Made by a program: the position numbers and the translations under genes | From: an uncultured Hyphomonas sp. | GTDB lineage: Bacteria > Pseudomonadota > Alphaproteobacteria > Caulobacterales > Hyphomonadaceae | Reading direction: 5' to 3' | Length of the DNA: 64,000 nucleotides | NCBI RefSeq assembly: GCF_963678875.1 | Contig: NZ_OY787456.1 | Span: forward strand, 496,001-560,000 | The notes under the pieces: model-generated | What the model was told of the DNA's origin: nothing | Database searches by the model: none | What the model saw: the letters and a program-made list of their open reading frames with translations, nothing else | Shown: positions 34,763 through 42,651 of the stretch, piece after piece | Layout of the letters: each line of letters starts with the position of its first letter | How positions within the stretch are numbered: the first letter of the stretch is position 1

Positions 34763-35359
34763 ATGTTACGCTCCCCTCTGATTGGTGCGGTCCTGGCGTG
34801 TTGCGCCATCGCCTTGCCGGCCTCGGCCCAATATGGCCGGGTCGAGAAGTCCCAAGCCGAGATCGCGCTTGAGAATGCGAAGACCGATTTTGCAAAGCAA
34901 AGAGCCGCGCGACAGGAAGCGAATACGGCCTGCGCTGCGCGAAAGTACGATGCCTGTGTGACGGCAGGCGATTCCTATCGCAAAGGCACCGGCGGCACGC
35001 AGGATTACGGCCTGGCCATCAAGGCGTATGAGCGGGCCTGCAATGGCGACAATGGCAAGGGTTGTTCCTCGCTCGCCTATCTCACCATGCTTGGACGCGG
35101 AATGGACGCCAACCCGGTGAAGGCTCGTGGTCTCTACAAGCAGTCCTGTGATCTTGGAGAAGTCAGCGGCTGTGCCGGCTATGGCAACATGCTGTTTACG
35201 GGTACTGGCGGCGCAAAGAACGTTCCGGAAGGCACGCGGGTGCTGCAGGATTCCTGCAACCGCGACTATAAATGGGCTTGCGACCGGCTGGACGAGCTGG
35301 GCGCCTATGATCCCGATTCCGTCGCTTATGAACGCCTGAAAGACATGCGCGGCGGCTGA
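34763..35359 (+). CDS. secreted Sel1-like repeat protein with disulfide-type Cys pairs
   Basis: 198 aa, signal peptide (cleavage near ASA-Q, residue 22). The mature protein is helical, with four Cys pairs C57/C65, C93/C101, C129/C137 and C165/C173. Each pair is C-x7-C, and the pairs recur at exactly 36-residue intervals. This is the pattern of Sel1-like repeats with a disulfide in each unit, as in the Helicobacter cysteine-rich (Hcp) proteins. A periplasmic scaffold for protein contacts is likely; no partner is identified. N-terminal coiled-coil-like segment (about 30-55). The region 5' carries two TTAA motifs 6 bp apart (see 34672). Confidence 0.8.
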   Translation: MLRSPLIGAVLACCAIALPASAQYGRVEKSQAEIALENAKTDFAKQRAARQEANTACAARKYDACVTAGDSYRKGTGGTQDYGLAIKAYERACNGDNGKGCSSLAYLTMLGRGMDANPVKARGLYKQSCDLGEVSGCAGYGNMLFTGTGGAKNVPEGTRVLQDSCNRDYKWACDRLDELGAYDPDSVAYERLKDMRGG

Positions 35360-35379
35360 TCTGCCACGCGGCCTGAGGG

Positions 35380-35892
35380 TCAGCCGCGGGCTGGACCCGG
35401 GGAGAGGAACGAGGCTGGCGGCGACATCGGCGTAGCTGGGCGTGTTTCCGTGGCAGGCGGCGTCACGGACTGGACCGGATCACGGCCCGCCGTGGATGCG
35501 GGTGCTGGTTCGGATTGCGGATCTGGCGGACCGAGGCGGTCCGGCAGGTCAGCGGCGATCAGCAGGTTCGCCGTCAGCATGGACCCTTCATCGACACGAA
35601 CAGAACGGGCGGCAACATCACCGGCCACCCTGGCGCCCGACCAGATTTCGATCGATTGCGTCGCCAGGACTGTGCCTTCCAGTTCGCCATGTACGATAAT
35701 GACCGGCGCCTCGATCCGGCCTTCGACCCGGCCGCCGCGCTCAATGATCAGCATGCTTTCGCAACGGATATTGCCTTTGATCAGGCCCGCCACGACCAGT
35801 TGCGTCGTGAAGTGAAGATCGCCTTCAAGGCGCGTTCCCTCAAGGATCAGGTTTGCCGGTTCTCCGCCGCGCATTTTGTCTGCAGGTGCCAT
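35380..35892 (-). CDS. bactofilin
   Basis: 170 aa. The middle (about 15-120) is a run of short beta strands with regularly spaced hydrophobics and Gly turns: LEGDLHFTTQLVVAGLIKGN, LIIERGGRVEGRIEAPVIIV, HGELEGTVLATQSIEIWSGA. This is the DUF583 beta-helix that self-assembles into filaments at the inner membrane. Pro/Ala/Glu-rich C-terminal tail (about 130-170) lacks structure. Bactofilins localise peptidoglycan enzymes and shape stalks or curvature. Divergent from the GH25 lysozyme gene (179 bp), and a functional tie is plausible. Starts at ATG 35892, with a second in-frame ATG at 35874. Confidence 0.85.
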   Translation of the reverse strand: MAPADKMRGGEPANLILEGTRLEGDLHFTTQLVVAGLIKGNIRCESMLIIERGGRVEGRIEAPVIIVHGELEGTVLATQSIEIWSGARVAGDVAARSVRVDEGSMLTANLLIAADLPDRLGPPDPQSEPAPASTAGRDPVQSVTPPATETRPATPMSPPASFLSPGPARG

Positions 35893-36071
35893 GGAGGTTT
35901 AAGCCCTTCTCTTGTCCATCTGTGCCCCTATGCAGGGATTGTGCCCAAACTCCGGAATCTGTTGATTCTACGGAGGTTTTGGTGTCGGGTCACGGTTCGG
36001 CGAGGGCAAGTGCCCCGAATTGGCCCCGGGCAGGCCCCAAGACTGCCGAGGCGGGGGAATTGGATCAGTAC

Positions 36072-36743
36072 ATGCGTATCATCGGCCTGATTGCCCTTGT
36101 TGTGATGGTGCTGGCGGCCTGTTCACCGCCAGCTGGCGAGAGGCCCGACCCGGTGCCGGGCGGTCCATTTGCACCCGGAAATGAGGGGATCGATCTCTCC
36201 CATCACAATGGCCGGGTAAACTGGGACGCGCTCGGAACTGCGCCGATAGACTTCGTTTACCTGAAGGCCACCGAGGGCCGGGACTGGAAGGACACCCGTT
36301 TCCAGGAAAACTGGCTGGAGGCGAGCCAGCGCGGCTGGCATGTCGGCGCCTATCATTTCTACCTGCTCTGCCGGAACGGGGCGGCGCAGGCCGCAAACTT
36401 CATCCAGTCAGTCGAAGTGCGGGACGGGACGCTGCCTCCGGCGGTCGACCTTGAATATGCCCACAACTGCACACCGGACGGTTCGAAAGCGGCGGTGCTG
36501 GCGGAGATTGAGGACTTCCTGGACGCGCTGGAGGCTGAATATAGCGTGCCGCCCGTGCTCTACACGACGCCGGACTTCCATCGCGACTGGCTGGCCGGAC
36601 ATTTCCCCGACAACCCGATCTGGATGCGCAGCCTGTCTGGCCCGCCGGAAGGCGAAGCGCTGATCTGGCAGTATTCGATGAAGGGAAGCGTGCCGGGCGT
36701 GGAAGGCTTCGTGGACCTCAACCGTATTCCGGAGCGCCGTTAG
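36072..36743 (+). CDS. GH25 lysozyme-like lipoprotein
   Basis: 223 aa from ATG 36072 (MRIIGLIALVVMVLAACSPP). Lipobox L-A-A-C (Cys17). GH25 features: the N-terminal strand EGIDLSHHNGRVNWD with its conserved Asp, YLKATEGRDWKD, HVGAYHFYLLCRNG, the acidic strand PAVDLEYAHNC expected to hold the catalytic Asp/Glu, and VPPVLYTTPDF. These muramidases cleave the glycan backbone of peptidoglycan. Being lipid-anchored it should act on the cell's own wall in the periplasm. Divergent from the bactofilin gene. Its stop overlaps the convergent downstream gene by 4 bp. Confidence 0.85.
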   Translation: MRIIGLIALVVMVLAACSPPAGERPDPVPGGPFAPGNEGIDLSHHNGRVNWDALGTAPIDFVYLKATEGRDWKDTRFQENWLEASQRGWHVGAYHFYLLCRNGAAQAANFIQSVEVRDGTLPPAVDLEYAHNCTPDGSKAAVLAEIEDFLDALEAEYSVPPVLYTTPDFHRDWLAGHFPDNPIWMRSLSGPPEGEALIWQYSMKGSVPGVEGFVDLNRIPERR

Positions 36744-37618
36744 AGTTCGAGGTCCGCGGCCAGCCGCGCCAGGCCTTCTTCCGGCGTGATGCGCGGCTGG
36801 AGTGAGGCAGGAATGTCGGCTGGCGCGACAGCCGCCTTGTCGAGATCGACCCGGGCAAGCTGAGCGGGAGAGAGTGGCAGTTTCAGCCCCAGCGCGGTCA
36901 CCAGTGAAACAAGCGCGCGTACGGGACCGAGCGGCACTGGAATGTCGATCCCGCTACGCCCGGAGGCCCGTCGCGCTGTGGCAATCATTTCCCGATGCGA
37001 CAAAATCTGCGGCCCGCCGACGGCGAGAATACCGCTTGCGTCCCATTCATTGGCCACCAGCGCCGCGGCGAGGCGCGCGAGGTCTTCGACATGGATCGGC
37101 TGCTGGCTGGCCTCACCCGAGCCGAGGCGTGGAAAAACGGGCAGCCGTCCAAGCATCCGCAACAGGCGCGACAGGTTCCCGTCACCCGGATAGCCGTAGA
37201 TCATGGTCGGGCGCAGGATGGCCCAGCCGGGCGCGCTTGCCAGCACATCAGCCTCTGCCGCGCGCAGCCGGTCATAGACCGGGTCCGCCCCCACAATGGC
37301 GACATTGTTCGAGGAGAAGACCACGCCCCGCTCCACGCCGCCCTCGCTGAAAGCATGTGCGGCCGGGCCAGAGATCGAAAGGATCGGCGTCAGGACAACG
37401 CCTGAAACGTCCGGTGCCAGCGCACGGACGGCGGCGAGGTCTGTCAGGTCGAGGGGAGCGATTTCGATCCCGGCCTGGTGCAGCCGGGCATCGAGTTCGG
37501 CATCCGGATGGCGCCGTGTCGCAACGACCTTCAGCCCACGGGCGGCAAGGTCCAGCGCGATCAACGCCCCAAGCGGGCGGTTCGCTCCGGCGACGAGGAA
37601 GGGGCCAGTCGAGGTCAC
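36740..37618 (-). CDS. NAD(P)-binding SDR-like (NmrA/epimerase) protein
   Basis: 292 aa. Rossmann N-terminus F-L-V-A-G-A-N-R-P-L-G-A-L, then KVVATRRHPDAEL, DLTDLAAVRAL, and mid-protein YGYPGDGNLSRLLRML. This is the atypical SDR (NmrA-like) layout without the classical YxxxK. The first codon appears to be GTG at 37618. Probably a redox sensor or an oxidoreductase; substrate unknown. Same strand as ilvC, 42 bp away; a GC-rich hairpin (37618-37650, 8-bp stem, no U-tract) lies between. Its stop overlaps the lysozyme stop (convergent, 4 bp). Confidence 0.75.
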   Translation of the reverse strand: MTSTGPFLVAGANRPLGALIALDLAARGLKVVATRRHPDAELDARLHQAGIEIAPLDLTDLAAVRALAPDVSGVVLTPILSISGPAAHAFSEGGVERGVVFSSNNVAIVGADPVYDRLRAAEADVLASAPGWAILRPTMIYGYPGDGNLSRLLRMLGRLPVFPRLGSGEASQQPIHVEDLARLAAALVANEWDASGILAVGGPQILSHREMIATARRASGRSGIDIPVPLGPVRALVSLVTALGLKLPLSPAQLARVDLDKAAVAPADIPASLQPRITPEEGLARLAADLEL

Positions 37619-37660
37619 GCCCCCGCTCTAACAGCGTTCGAACGGGGGCGCGAGAGAGAG

Positions 37661-38680
37661 TTAGTTCCGGGACTTGTCGACCAGGCGGTCGTTCTGGGCC
37701 CAGTGCATCATGCCGCGCAGTTTTTCGCCGACTTCCTCGATTTCGTGGCTGTTCATGCGCTGGCGCATGGCGTTGAAGCCCGGCGCACCGGCCTGGTTTT
37801 CCAGCACCCAGTTACGGGCGAACGTGCCGTTCTGGATGTCTTCCAGAACCTTCTTCATGTTCGCCTTGGCGTCGGAGTTCACGACGCGCGGGCCGGAAAC
37901 GTATTCGCCATACTCGGCCGTGTTGGAGATCGAGTAGTTCATGTTGGCGATGCCGCCTTCATAGATCAGGTCGACGATCAGCTTGGTCTCGTGAAGGCAC
38001 TCGAAATAGGCCATTTCCGGTGCGTAGCCAGCTTCGACCAGCGTTTCGTAGCCAGCCTTGATCAGCTCGACGATACCGCCGCAGAGCACGGCCTGCTCGC
38101 CGAAGAGGTCGGTTTCGGTCTCTTCACGGAAGGAGGTCTCGATGACGCCGGCGCGGGTGTTGCCGATGGCTTTCGAGTAGGACAGGGCGACGTCCTTTGC
38201 GGTGCCGGTCGCATCCTGGTGGATGGCAACGAGGCCCGGCAGGCCGAAGCCCATCTGATATTGCGCACGCAGCGTGTGGCCGGGGCCTTTCGGGGCCGAC
38301 AGGGACACGTCGACATCGGCGCGCGGGCGGATGAGGTTGTAGTGCACGTTGAAGCCGTGGCCGAACATGATGTGCTGGCCGGCGCGCAGGTGCGGCTCGA
38401 TCTCGTTGGCGTAAAGCACAGCCTGCTTTTCGTCCGGCACGAGGATCATCACGACGTCCGCCCACTGGGCAGCTTCGGCCGGGGTGACGACTTCAAGGCC
38501 TGCGGCCTCTGCCTTCTTGCGGCTGGCCGATCCTTCCTGGAGGGCGACCTTCACCTGTTTCACACCGCTGTCGCGCATGTTCAGCACATGGGCGTGGCCC
38601 TGGCTGCCATAGCCGACAACGGCCACTTTCTTGCTTTGGATGAGTGCGAGATCTGCGTCCTGCTCGTAATAGACTTTCAT
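37661..38680 (-). CDS. ilvC: ketol-acid reductoisomerase
   Basis: 339 aa from ATG 38680 (MKVYYEQDADLALIQSKKVA), the standard class I length. Rossmann G-Y-G-S-Q-G-H-A, then the isomerase/reductase domain with DVSLSAPKGPGHTLRAQYQMG, AFREETETDLFGEQAVLCGG and the C-terminal GLFEAGYAPE/AYFECLHETKLIVDLIYEGG (Mg2+ ligands D and E). Converts 2-acetolactate or 2-aceto-2-hydroxybutyrate to the dihydroxy acids of valine and isoleucine synthesis using NADPH. Last gene of the ilvI-ilvH-ilvC cluster, 49 bp after the secreted hypothetical gene. Longer open frame to 38776 not used. Confidence 0.96.
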   Translation of the reverse strand: MKVYYEQDADLALIQSKKVAVVGYGSQGHAHVLNMRDSGVKQVKVALQEGSASRKKAEAAGLEVVTPAEAAQWADVVMILVPDEKQAVLYANEIEPHLRAGQHIMFGHGFNVHYNLIRPRADVDVSLSAPKGPGHTLRAQYQMGFGLPGLVAIHQDATGTAKDVALSYSKAIGNTRAGVIETSFREETETDLFGEQAVLCGGIVELIKAGYETLVEAGYAPEMAYFECLHETKLIVDLIYEGGIANMNYSISNTAEYGEYVSGPRVVNSDAKANMKKVLEDIQNGTFARNWVLENQAGAPGFNAMRQRMNSHEIEEVGEKLRGMMHWAQNDRLVDKSRN

Positions 38681-38729
38681 GGGCTTCGTTCGGCTCCGTC
38701 GGGGGTTGTTCTGGATGGGGGTTAGGCGG

Positions 38730-39386
38730 TCAGGGGGCGTTGCAGTCCCAGCCGTCGCTGACATTGGCAATGCCAATGATCAATTCGTTGAGTCTCGCCA
38801 CATCGTCGGTCTGACGGATGTGGCGGGAGAAATCGCGCGTCCCGTTTGCGGTCTGCACGCGGCTGACCACGTCATGGGAGTCGAGCAGCAGCACAGACCG
38901 TTGCGATCCGTCCGGATTGACGACGACTTCCATACGCTCGGCATAACCGGGCAGGTCGGGGGAGGCGGCCTTCAGGAGGCCGATGGAAACTTCAGAGGCT
39001 GCCCCGTCTGGCATCAGCGTGCTGAGATGGCAGACCGGGACATTGCTGGGGGCGTCCATGTCCGCCGGGACGGAGCGGGCATCGAGGATCATCGCGCCCT
39101 GCACATCGGCGACGGAATAGACATAGACCGCACCGCTCAGCGAGACTGCGAGGTCAACAACCTGGACCAGCGGATTGCTGACCGGTCCGAAAATCGCGTC
39201 TGCCCGGCTCTGGAAGATGGCGGCACGGTCGGCATCACATGCCAGTTGCGCCTCGCCAGCCTCTTCGGCCACGGCAAGGGCAACGCCTGCAATGCGTGGC
39301 TCGCAGCTTGCCGGTACCGGCACTTCGGCCAGGGCAGGCGCCGCGAAACAGATCGCCAGCAGGGGGAGGGCGAAGAGACGGGTCAT
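38730..39386 (-). CDS. secreted hypothetical protein in the ilv operon
   Basis: 218 aa, signal peptide MTRLFALPLLAICFAAPALA with cleavage after A-L-A. Mature part has four Cys (CEPR..., QLACDAD, VPVCHLS, GWDCNAP) that could make two disulfides, and no membrane segment. Its ATG overlaps the ilvH stop (ATGA), indicating translational coupling to a cytoplasmic biosynthetic enzyme, which is unusual for an exported protein. Not recognised. Confidence 0.75.
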   Translation of the reverse strand: MTRLFALPLLAICFAAPALAEVPVPASCEPRIAGVALAVAEEAGEAQLACDADRAAIFQSRADAIFGPVSNPLVQVVDLAVSLSGAVYVYSVADVQGAMILDARSVPADMDAPSNVPVCHLSTLMPDGAASEVSIGLLKAASPDLPGYAERMEVVVNPDGSQRSVLLLDSHDVVSRVQTANGTRDFSRHIRQTDDVARLNELIIGIANVSDGWDCNAP

Positions 39387-39952
39387 CCCTTCTCCTTACC
39401 ACGCTTTATGGAGAGAACGCCCGTCCGGCTCACCTCGACGAGGCCGAGCGGCGTCATCAGGTCCACGAACTGGCTGATTTTTTCGGACGCGCCGGTGATC
39501 TCGAAAATGAAACTCTCATTCGTCGTATCGATCACGTTCGCGCGGAAAATCTGGGCGATGCGCAGCGCTTCGACGCGCTTGTCGCCGGTGCCGGCCACTT
39601 TTACGAGGGCCAGTTCGCGCTCGATGCCGCGCTTCGACTTGGTGATGTCCACAACTTCGCCGACCGGTACGAGGCGCATCAGGTGCGCTTCGATCTGCTC
39701 TAGGATGTGCGGCGTGCCCTGGGTGACAATGGTGATGCGCGACTGGTGGCTGGAGGCGTCCACCTCAGCCACCGTCAGGCTGTCGATATTGTAGCCGCGG
39801 CCCGAGAACAGGCCGACGACGCGGGCCAGTACGCCCGGTTCGTTATCCACCAGCACGGCCAGCGTGCGGCGCTCGACGGCTTCGTCCTCATGATTGAGGA
39901 AATAGGCCGATTTCGGTCCATTCGGCGCGGGCGTTCCGGATCCGTCGCTCAT
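39383..39952 (-). CDS. ilvH: acetolactate synthase, small regulatory subunit
   Basis: 189 aa. N-terminal ACT domain (about 26-100): RRTLAVLVDNEPGVLARVVG, LFSGRGYNIDSLTVAEVD, with the feedback site for valine. A C-terminal ALS-SS domain follows (RIAQIFRANVIDTTNESFIF, DLMTPLGLVEVSRTGVL). It binds the large subunit and sets its activity and valine inhibition. A first stretch of about 24 residues (MSDGSGTPAPNGPKSAYFLN) is extra. Start overlaps the upstream membrane-protein gene by 4 bp and stop overlaps the downstream secreted gene by 4 bp. Confidence 0.94.
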   Translation of the reverse strand: MSDGSGTPAPNGPKSAYFLNHEDEAVERRTLAVLVDNEPGVLARVVGLFSGRGYNIDSLTVAEVDASSHQSRITIVTQGTPHILEQIEAHLMRLVPVGEVVDITKSKRGIERELALVKVAGTGDKRVEALRIAQIFRANVIDTTNESFIFEITGASEKISQFVDLMTPLGLVEVSRTGVLSIKRGKEKG

Positions 39953-40653
39953 TGTACAGTCTCCGGCTGTTCTGGGTGGCGGGTTGGGTTGTCGATGGAG
40001 ACCCCGGGGCGCCGAGTCAAGAGTTGCTGCCTGAGGGAGTCAGCGCGCTCGATCGCCTGCTTCTGGTGGGTAAGGGTCTGTCCGTCATACCGGCCGACGA
40101 CCTGGTTCAGCCGCCGGGGGTCGAGATGGGCCTGTAGTTCGGAAACGACGAGGCGGCGGCAATCGTCGATGAAGGTGGCGCTGTTGTCGCCGGTCGGTCC
40201 GCCCTCGCGGGTGAGGGCCGAAATTTCGCAATGAACCCAGACCATTGCGTCCAGGATGGGCGGGCGGGAGCCGCGATAGGCCCCGTCCTTTTCCGTGCCC
40301 TTTTTCTTTTCGTCCAGATTGGGAAAGAACATGCGGCCCCGGTCGATGAGCGTGGTCAGGTTCACCAGCGTCGAAGCGCGGGCCGACTGGAAAGAGCCTT
40401 CATTGCCGTGCATGTGGCGGGTACGGGCCAGCATGGCCGCCCGGGCCATCGTGTCGATGGCGGCGTTGCCCCAGTCGAGGCTGGAACTGTCGATCGTCTG
40501 GCGGAGCTGTTCGGTCCGCAGCTGGCGCTGCTTGCGGGTTTCGGCGCGGCTGGCGAGCGCGCCGATCACGGCTGCAATGGCCGACAGCACCGTGACGACC
40601 GTACCGACATTGTCGGTCAGCATCTGCCAGATGTTGTCTGTGGCCATCACCAT
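39949..40653 (-). CDS. uncharacterised membrane-anchored protein between ilvI and ilvH
   Basis: 234 aa. One hydrophobic helix at about 14-34 (VGTVVTVLSAIAAVIGALAS) followed by a long, charged, mostly helical region (ETRKQRQLRTEQLRQTID..., TLVNLTTLIDRGRMFFPN) and a Pro-rich end. Cytoplasmic domain expected. Ends overlapping the ilvH start by 4 bp; ilvI lies 36 bp upstream. Not recognised. A second in-frame ATG (40647) is possible. Its layout, one N-terminal helix plus a soluble domain, echoes the protein inserted between pheS and pheT, but the two sequences are not alike by eye. Confidence 0.7.
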   Translation of the reverse strand: MVMATDNIWQMLTDNVGTVVTVLSAIAAVIGALASRAETRKQRQLRTEQLRQTIDSSSLDWGNAAIDTMARAAMLARTRHMHGNEGSFQSARASTLVNLTTLIDRGRMFFPNLDEKKKGTEKDGAYRGSRPPILDAMVWVHCEISALTREGGPTGDNSATFIDDCRRLVVSELQAHLDPRRLNQVVGRYDGQTLTHQKQAIERADSLRQQLLTRRPGVSIDNPTRHPEQPETVQ

Positions 40654-40689
40654 ACCCTGAATCGGCGCCGGTTCCCGGTCTGTCAGAAG

Positions 40690-42462
40690 TCAGACCAGCT
40701 TGCGCCCGGTCTCACCAATCTCGTTACCAGTTATCTGCCCGAGGATCATCTCGTTATGTGCAGAGCCCGACGGGATCATGGGCAGGCAGTTGCCGTCCTT
40801 TTCGATCCGGCAGTCGAACAGGACCGGGCCCGGATGCTCGATCATTTCCATGATCTTGTCGTCCAGCTGGGACGGGTCCTCGCAGCGGATACCGTGGGCG
40901 CCCATGGCTTCGGCCAGTTTGACGAAGTCCGGCAGGCTTTCCGAATAGGAGTGCGAATAGCGCTCGCCATGCAGCAATTCCTGCCACTGGCGCACCATGC
41001 CCATCCACTCATTGTTGAGGATGAACACCTTCACCGGCAGGCAGAACTGAACCGCGGTGGACAGCTCCTGCATCATCATCTGGATCGAGGCTTCGCCCGC
41101 AATGTCGATGACGAGGGCTTCCGGATGGGCGCACTGCACGCCGACGGCGGCCGGCAGGCCATAGCCCATCGTGCCGAGGCCGCCGGAGGTCATCCAGTGG
41201 TTCGGCTGGTCGAAATGGAAGAACTGCGCCGCCCACATCTGGTGCTGGCCGACCTCGGTCGTGATGAACGGGTCGCAGGCCTTGGTCAGCTCGTAGAGAC
41301 GCTCGATGGCATATTGCGGCTTGATGACCTCGCTCGACGGCTCATAGGCAAAACAGTCGCGGGCGCGCCAGGCATCGATCTCGGCCTTCCAGGGCTTCAG
41401 GTCCGGCTTCTTGCCCTTGCGGGCTTTGACGGCCGCGATCAGCGCTTCGAGCGCCGTGGCACAGTCGGCAACGATCGGCACATCAACCCGGACGATCTTG
41501 TTGATCGAGGAGGGGTCAATGTCGATGTGGACCTTCTTGGAGTTCGGCGAGAAGGCGTCGATCCGGCCGGTCACGCGGTCATCGAAGCGGGCGCCGACGC
41601 AGATCATCAGGTCGCAGTCATGCATCGCATTGTTGGCTTCGTAGCTGCCATGCATGCCAACCATGCCCAGCCAGTCCTTATGGGAGGCCGGGAAGGCGCC
41701 AAGGCCCATCAGCGTGGAGGTAACCGGAATGCCCGTCTCTGCCTGCAGCTTGCGCAGTGCTTCGGAGGCTTTGGGGCCGGAATTGATGACGCCGCCACCG
41801 GTATAGAGAATCGGCCGGCGGGCGAGCGAGATCAGCTCGGCGACGGCCTCGATGGCTTCCGGCTGCGGTTCGGTCTTCGGGGCATAGGTCGGCTTGTGAA
41901 CGCCGTCCTTGCCGACATAGGTGCCGTTCGCGAACTGCACGTCCTTCGGGATGTCGATGACGACCGGGCCGGGGCGGCCGGAGGTTGCGATATGGAAGGC
42001 CTCATGGATCGTGCGGGCCAGCTGGTCGACATCGGTGACGAGGTAATTGTGCTTGGCACAGCTGCGCGTGATGCCGGTCGTGTCGGCTTCCTGGAAGGCG
42101 TCGGTGCCGATCAGGTGCGTCGGCACCTGGCCGGTGATGACGACCATTGGGATCGAATCCATCAGCGCATCCGTGATCGGGGTGACCATGTTGGTCGCGC
42201 CGGGGCCGGAGGTGACCAGCGCCACGCCGCATTTGCCGGTGGAGCGGGCATAGCCCTCGGCGGCATGGCCCGCGCCCTGTTCGTGGCGCACCAGGACGTG
42301 GCGGATGTCGTCGGCGGCGAAGAGCGCGTCATAGATCGGTAGGACCGCGCCGCCCGGATAGCCAAACATGACCTCTACGCCCTGTTCCCGGAGGGCCGTG
42401 ATTACGATCTCGGCGCCGGTCATCAGGCGGGTTTCGGTCTTCGGTTTGGTTTTGACGGTCAT
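40690..42462 (-). CDS. ilvI: acetolactate synthase, large (catalytic) subunit
   Basis: 590 aa, thiamine-diphosphate enzyme that condenses two pyruvates, or pyruvate and 2-oxobutyrate. Visible: N-terminal EVMFGYPGGAVLPIYDALF with the catalytic Glu of HVLVRHEQGAGHAAEGYA, central FAD-type domain (GARFDDRVTGRIDAFSPNS), and the C-terminal ThDP/Mg site D-I-A-G-E-A-S with LNNEWMGMVRQWQ. The GEAS replaces the common GDGS/GDAS, as seen in some alphaproteobacterial enzymes. First enzyme gene of the operon; preceded by an attenuator leader. The small subunit gene is not adjacent but one gene downstream. Confidence 0.96.
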   Translation of the reverse strand: MTVKTKPKTETRLMTGAEIVITALREQGVEVMFGYPGGAVLPIYDALFAADDIRHVLVRHEQGAGHAAEGYARSTGKCGVALVTSGPGATNMVTPITDALMDSIPMVVITGQVPTHLIGTDAFQEADTTGITRSCAKHNYLVTDVDQLARTIHEAFHIATSGRPGPVVIDIPKDVQFANGTYVGKDGVHKPTYAPKTEPQPEAIEAVAELISLARRPILYTGGGVINSGPKASEALRKLQAETGIPVTSTLMGLGAFPASHKDWLGMVGMHGSYEANNAMHDCDLMICVGARFDDRVTGRIDAFSPNSKKVHIDIDPSSINKIVRVDVPIVADCATALEALIAAVKARKGKKPDLKPWKAEIDAWRARDCFAYEPSSEVIKPQYAIERLYELTKACDPFITTEVGQHQMWAAQFFHFDQPNHWMTSGGLGTMGYGLPAAVGVQCAHPEALVIDIAGEASIQMMMQELSTAVQFCLPVKVFILNNEWMGMVRQWQELLHGERYSHSYSESLPDFVKLAEAMGAHGIRCEDPSQLDDKIMEMIEHPGPVLFDCRIEKDGNCLPMIPSGSAHNEMILGQITGNEIGETGRKLV

Positions 42463-42520
42463 GACTTGGCTCTGGCGTCTTGAGGTTAGAAAGGAAGGTT
42501 TTGTCCGGGATGTTTTCTGA

Positions 42521-42552
42521 AAAGAAAAAGGGCCCCCTTCGGAGACCCTTTT
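42521..42552 (-). terminator. attenuator terminator of the ilv operon
   Basis: Read on the minus strand: AAAAGGGTCTCC, loop GAA, GGGGGCCCTTTT, then TTTTTCTTTTCAG-like T-rich tail. A 12-bp stem (two G-U pairs), between the leader peptide and the ilvI start. Expected to stop transcription when the leader ribosome does not stall. Confidence 0.75.
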
Positions 42553-42558
42553 GTGCGC

Positions 42559-42598
42559 ACACCCGCAACCGGTTCTGGCGAACCCCGGCTACGGGTGT
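42559..42598 (-). promoter_or_regulatory. pause hairpin overlapping the ilv leader peptide
   Basis: On the minus strand, ACACCCG (42598-42592) pairs with CGGGTGT (42565-42559), with an inner CCGG/CCGG stem. The 5' arm is the end of the leader peptide's coding sequence (codons AGA-CAC-CCG), as in classical attenuators where region 1 overlaps the peptide. Confidence 0.5.
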
Positions 42599-42621
42599 CT
42601 AAGTACGAGTACCTCTGACAT
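42589..42621 (-). CDS. ilv leader peptide (MSEVLVLRHP)
   Basis: ATG TCA GAG GTA CTC GTA CTT AGA CAC CCG TAG, a 10-residue reading frame with the tandem Val-Leu-Val-Leu run (codons GTA, CTC, GTA, CTT), directly before the pause hairpin and terminator. GTA and CTT are codons that look rare in the surrounding GC-rich genes. A ribosome-binding site GGAGG lies 14 bases upstream, slightly far. Val and Leu codons are those expected to sense branched-chain amino-acid supply: stalling at them should allow an antiterminator and expression of ilvI and downstream genes. Confidence rests on the match between codon content and the downstream operon. Confidence 0.7.
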   Translation of the reverse strand: MSEVLVLRHP

Positions 42622-42651
42622 GCGCACGTGCGTTTCCTCCAACGACGGGGG

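Noticed and set aside
37618..37650. Terminator between ilvC and the NmrA-like gene
   Set aside because: An 8-bp GC stem exists, but no U-tract follows on either strand and it overlaps a start codon.
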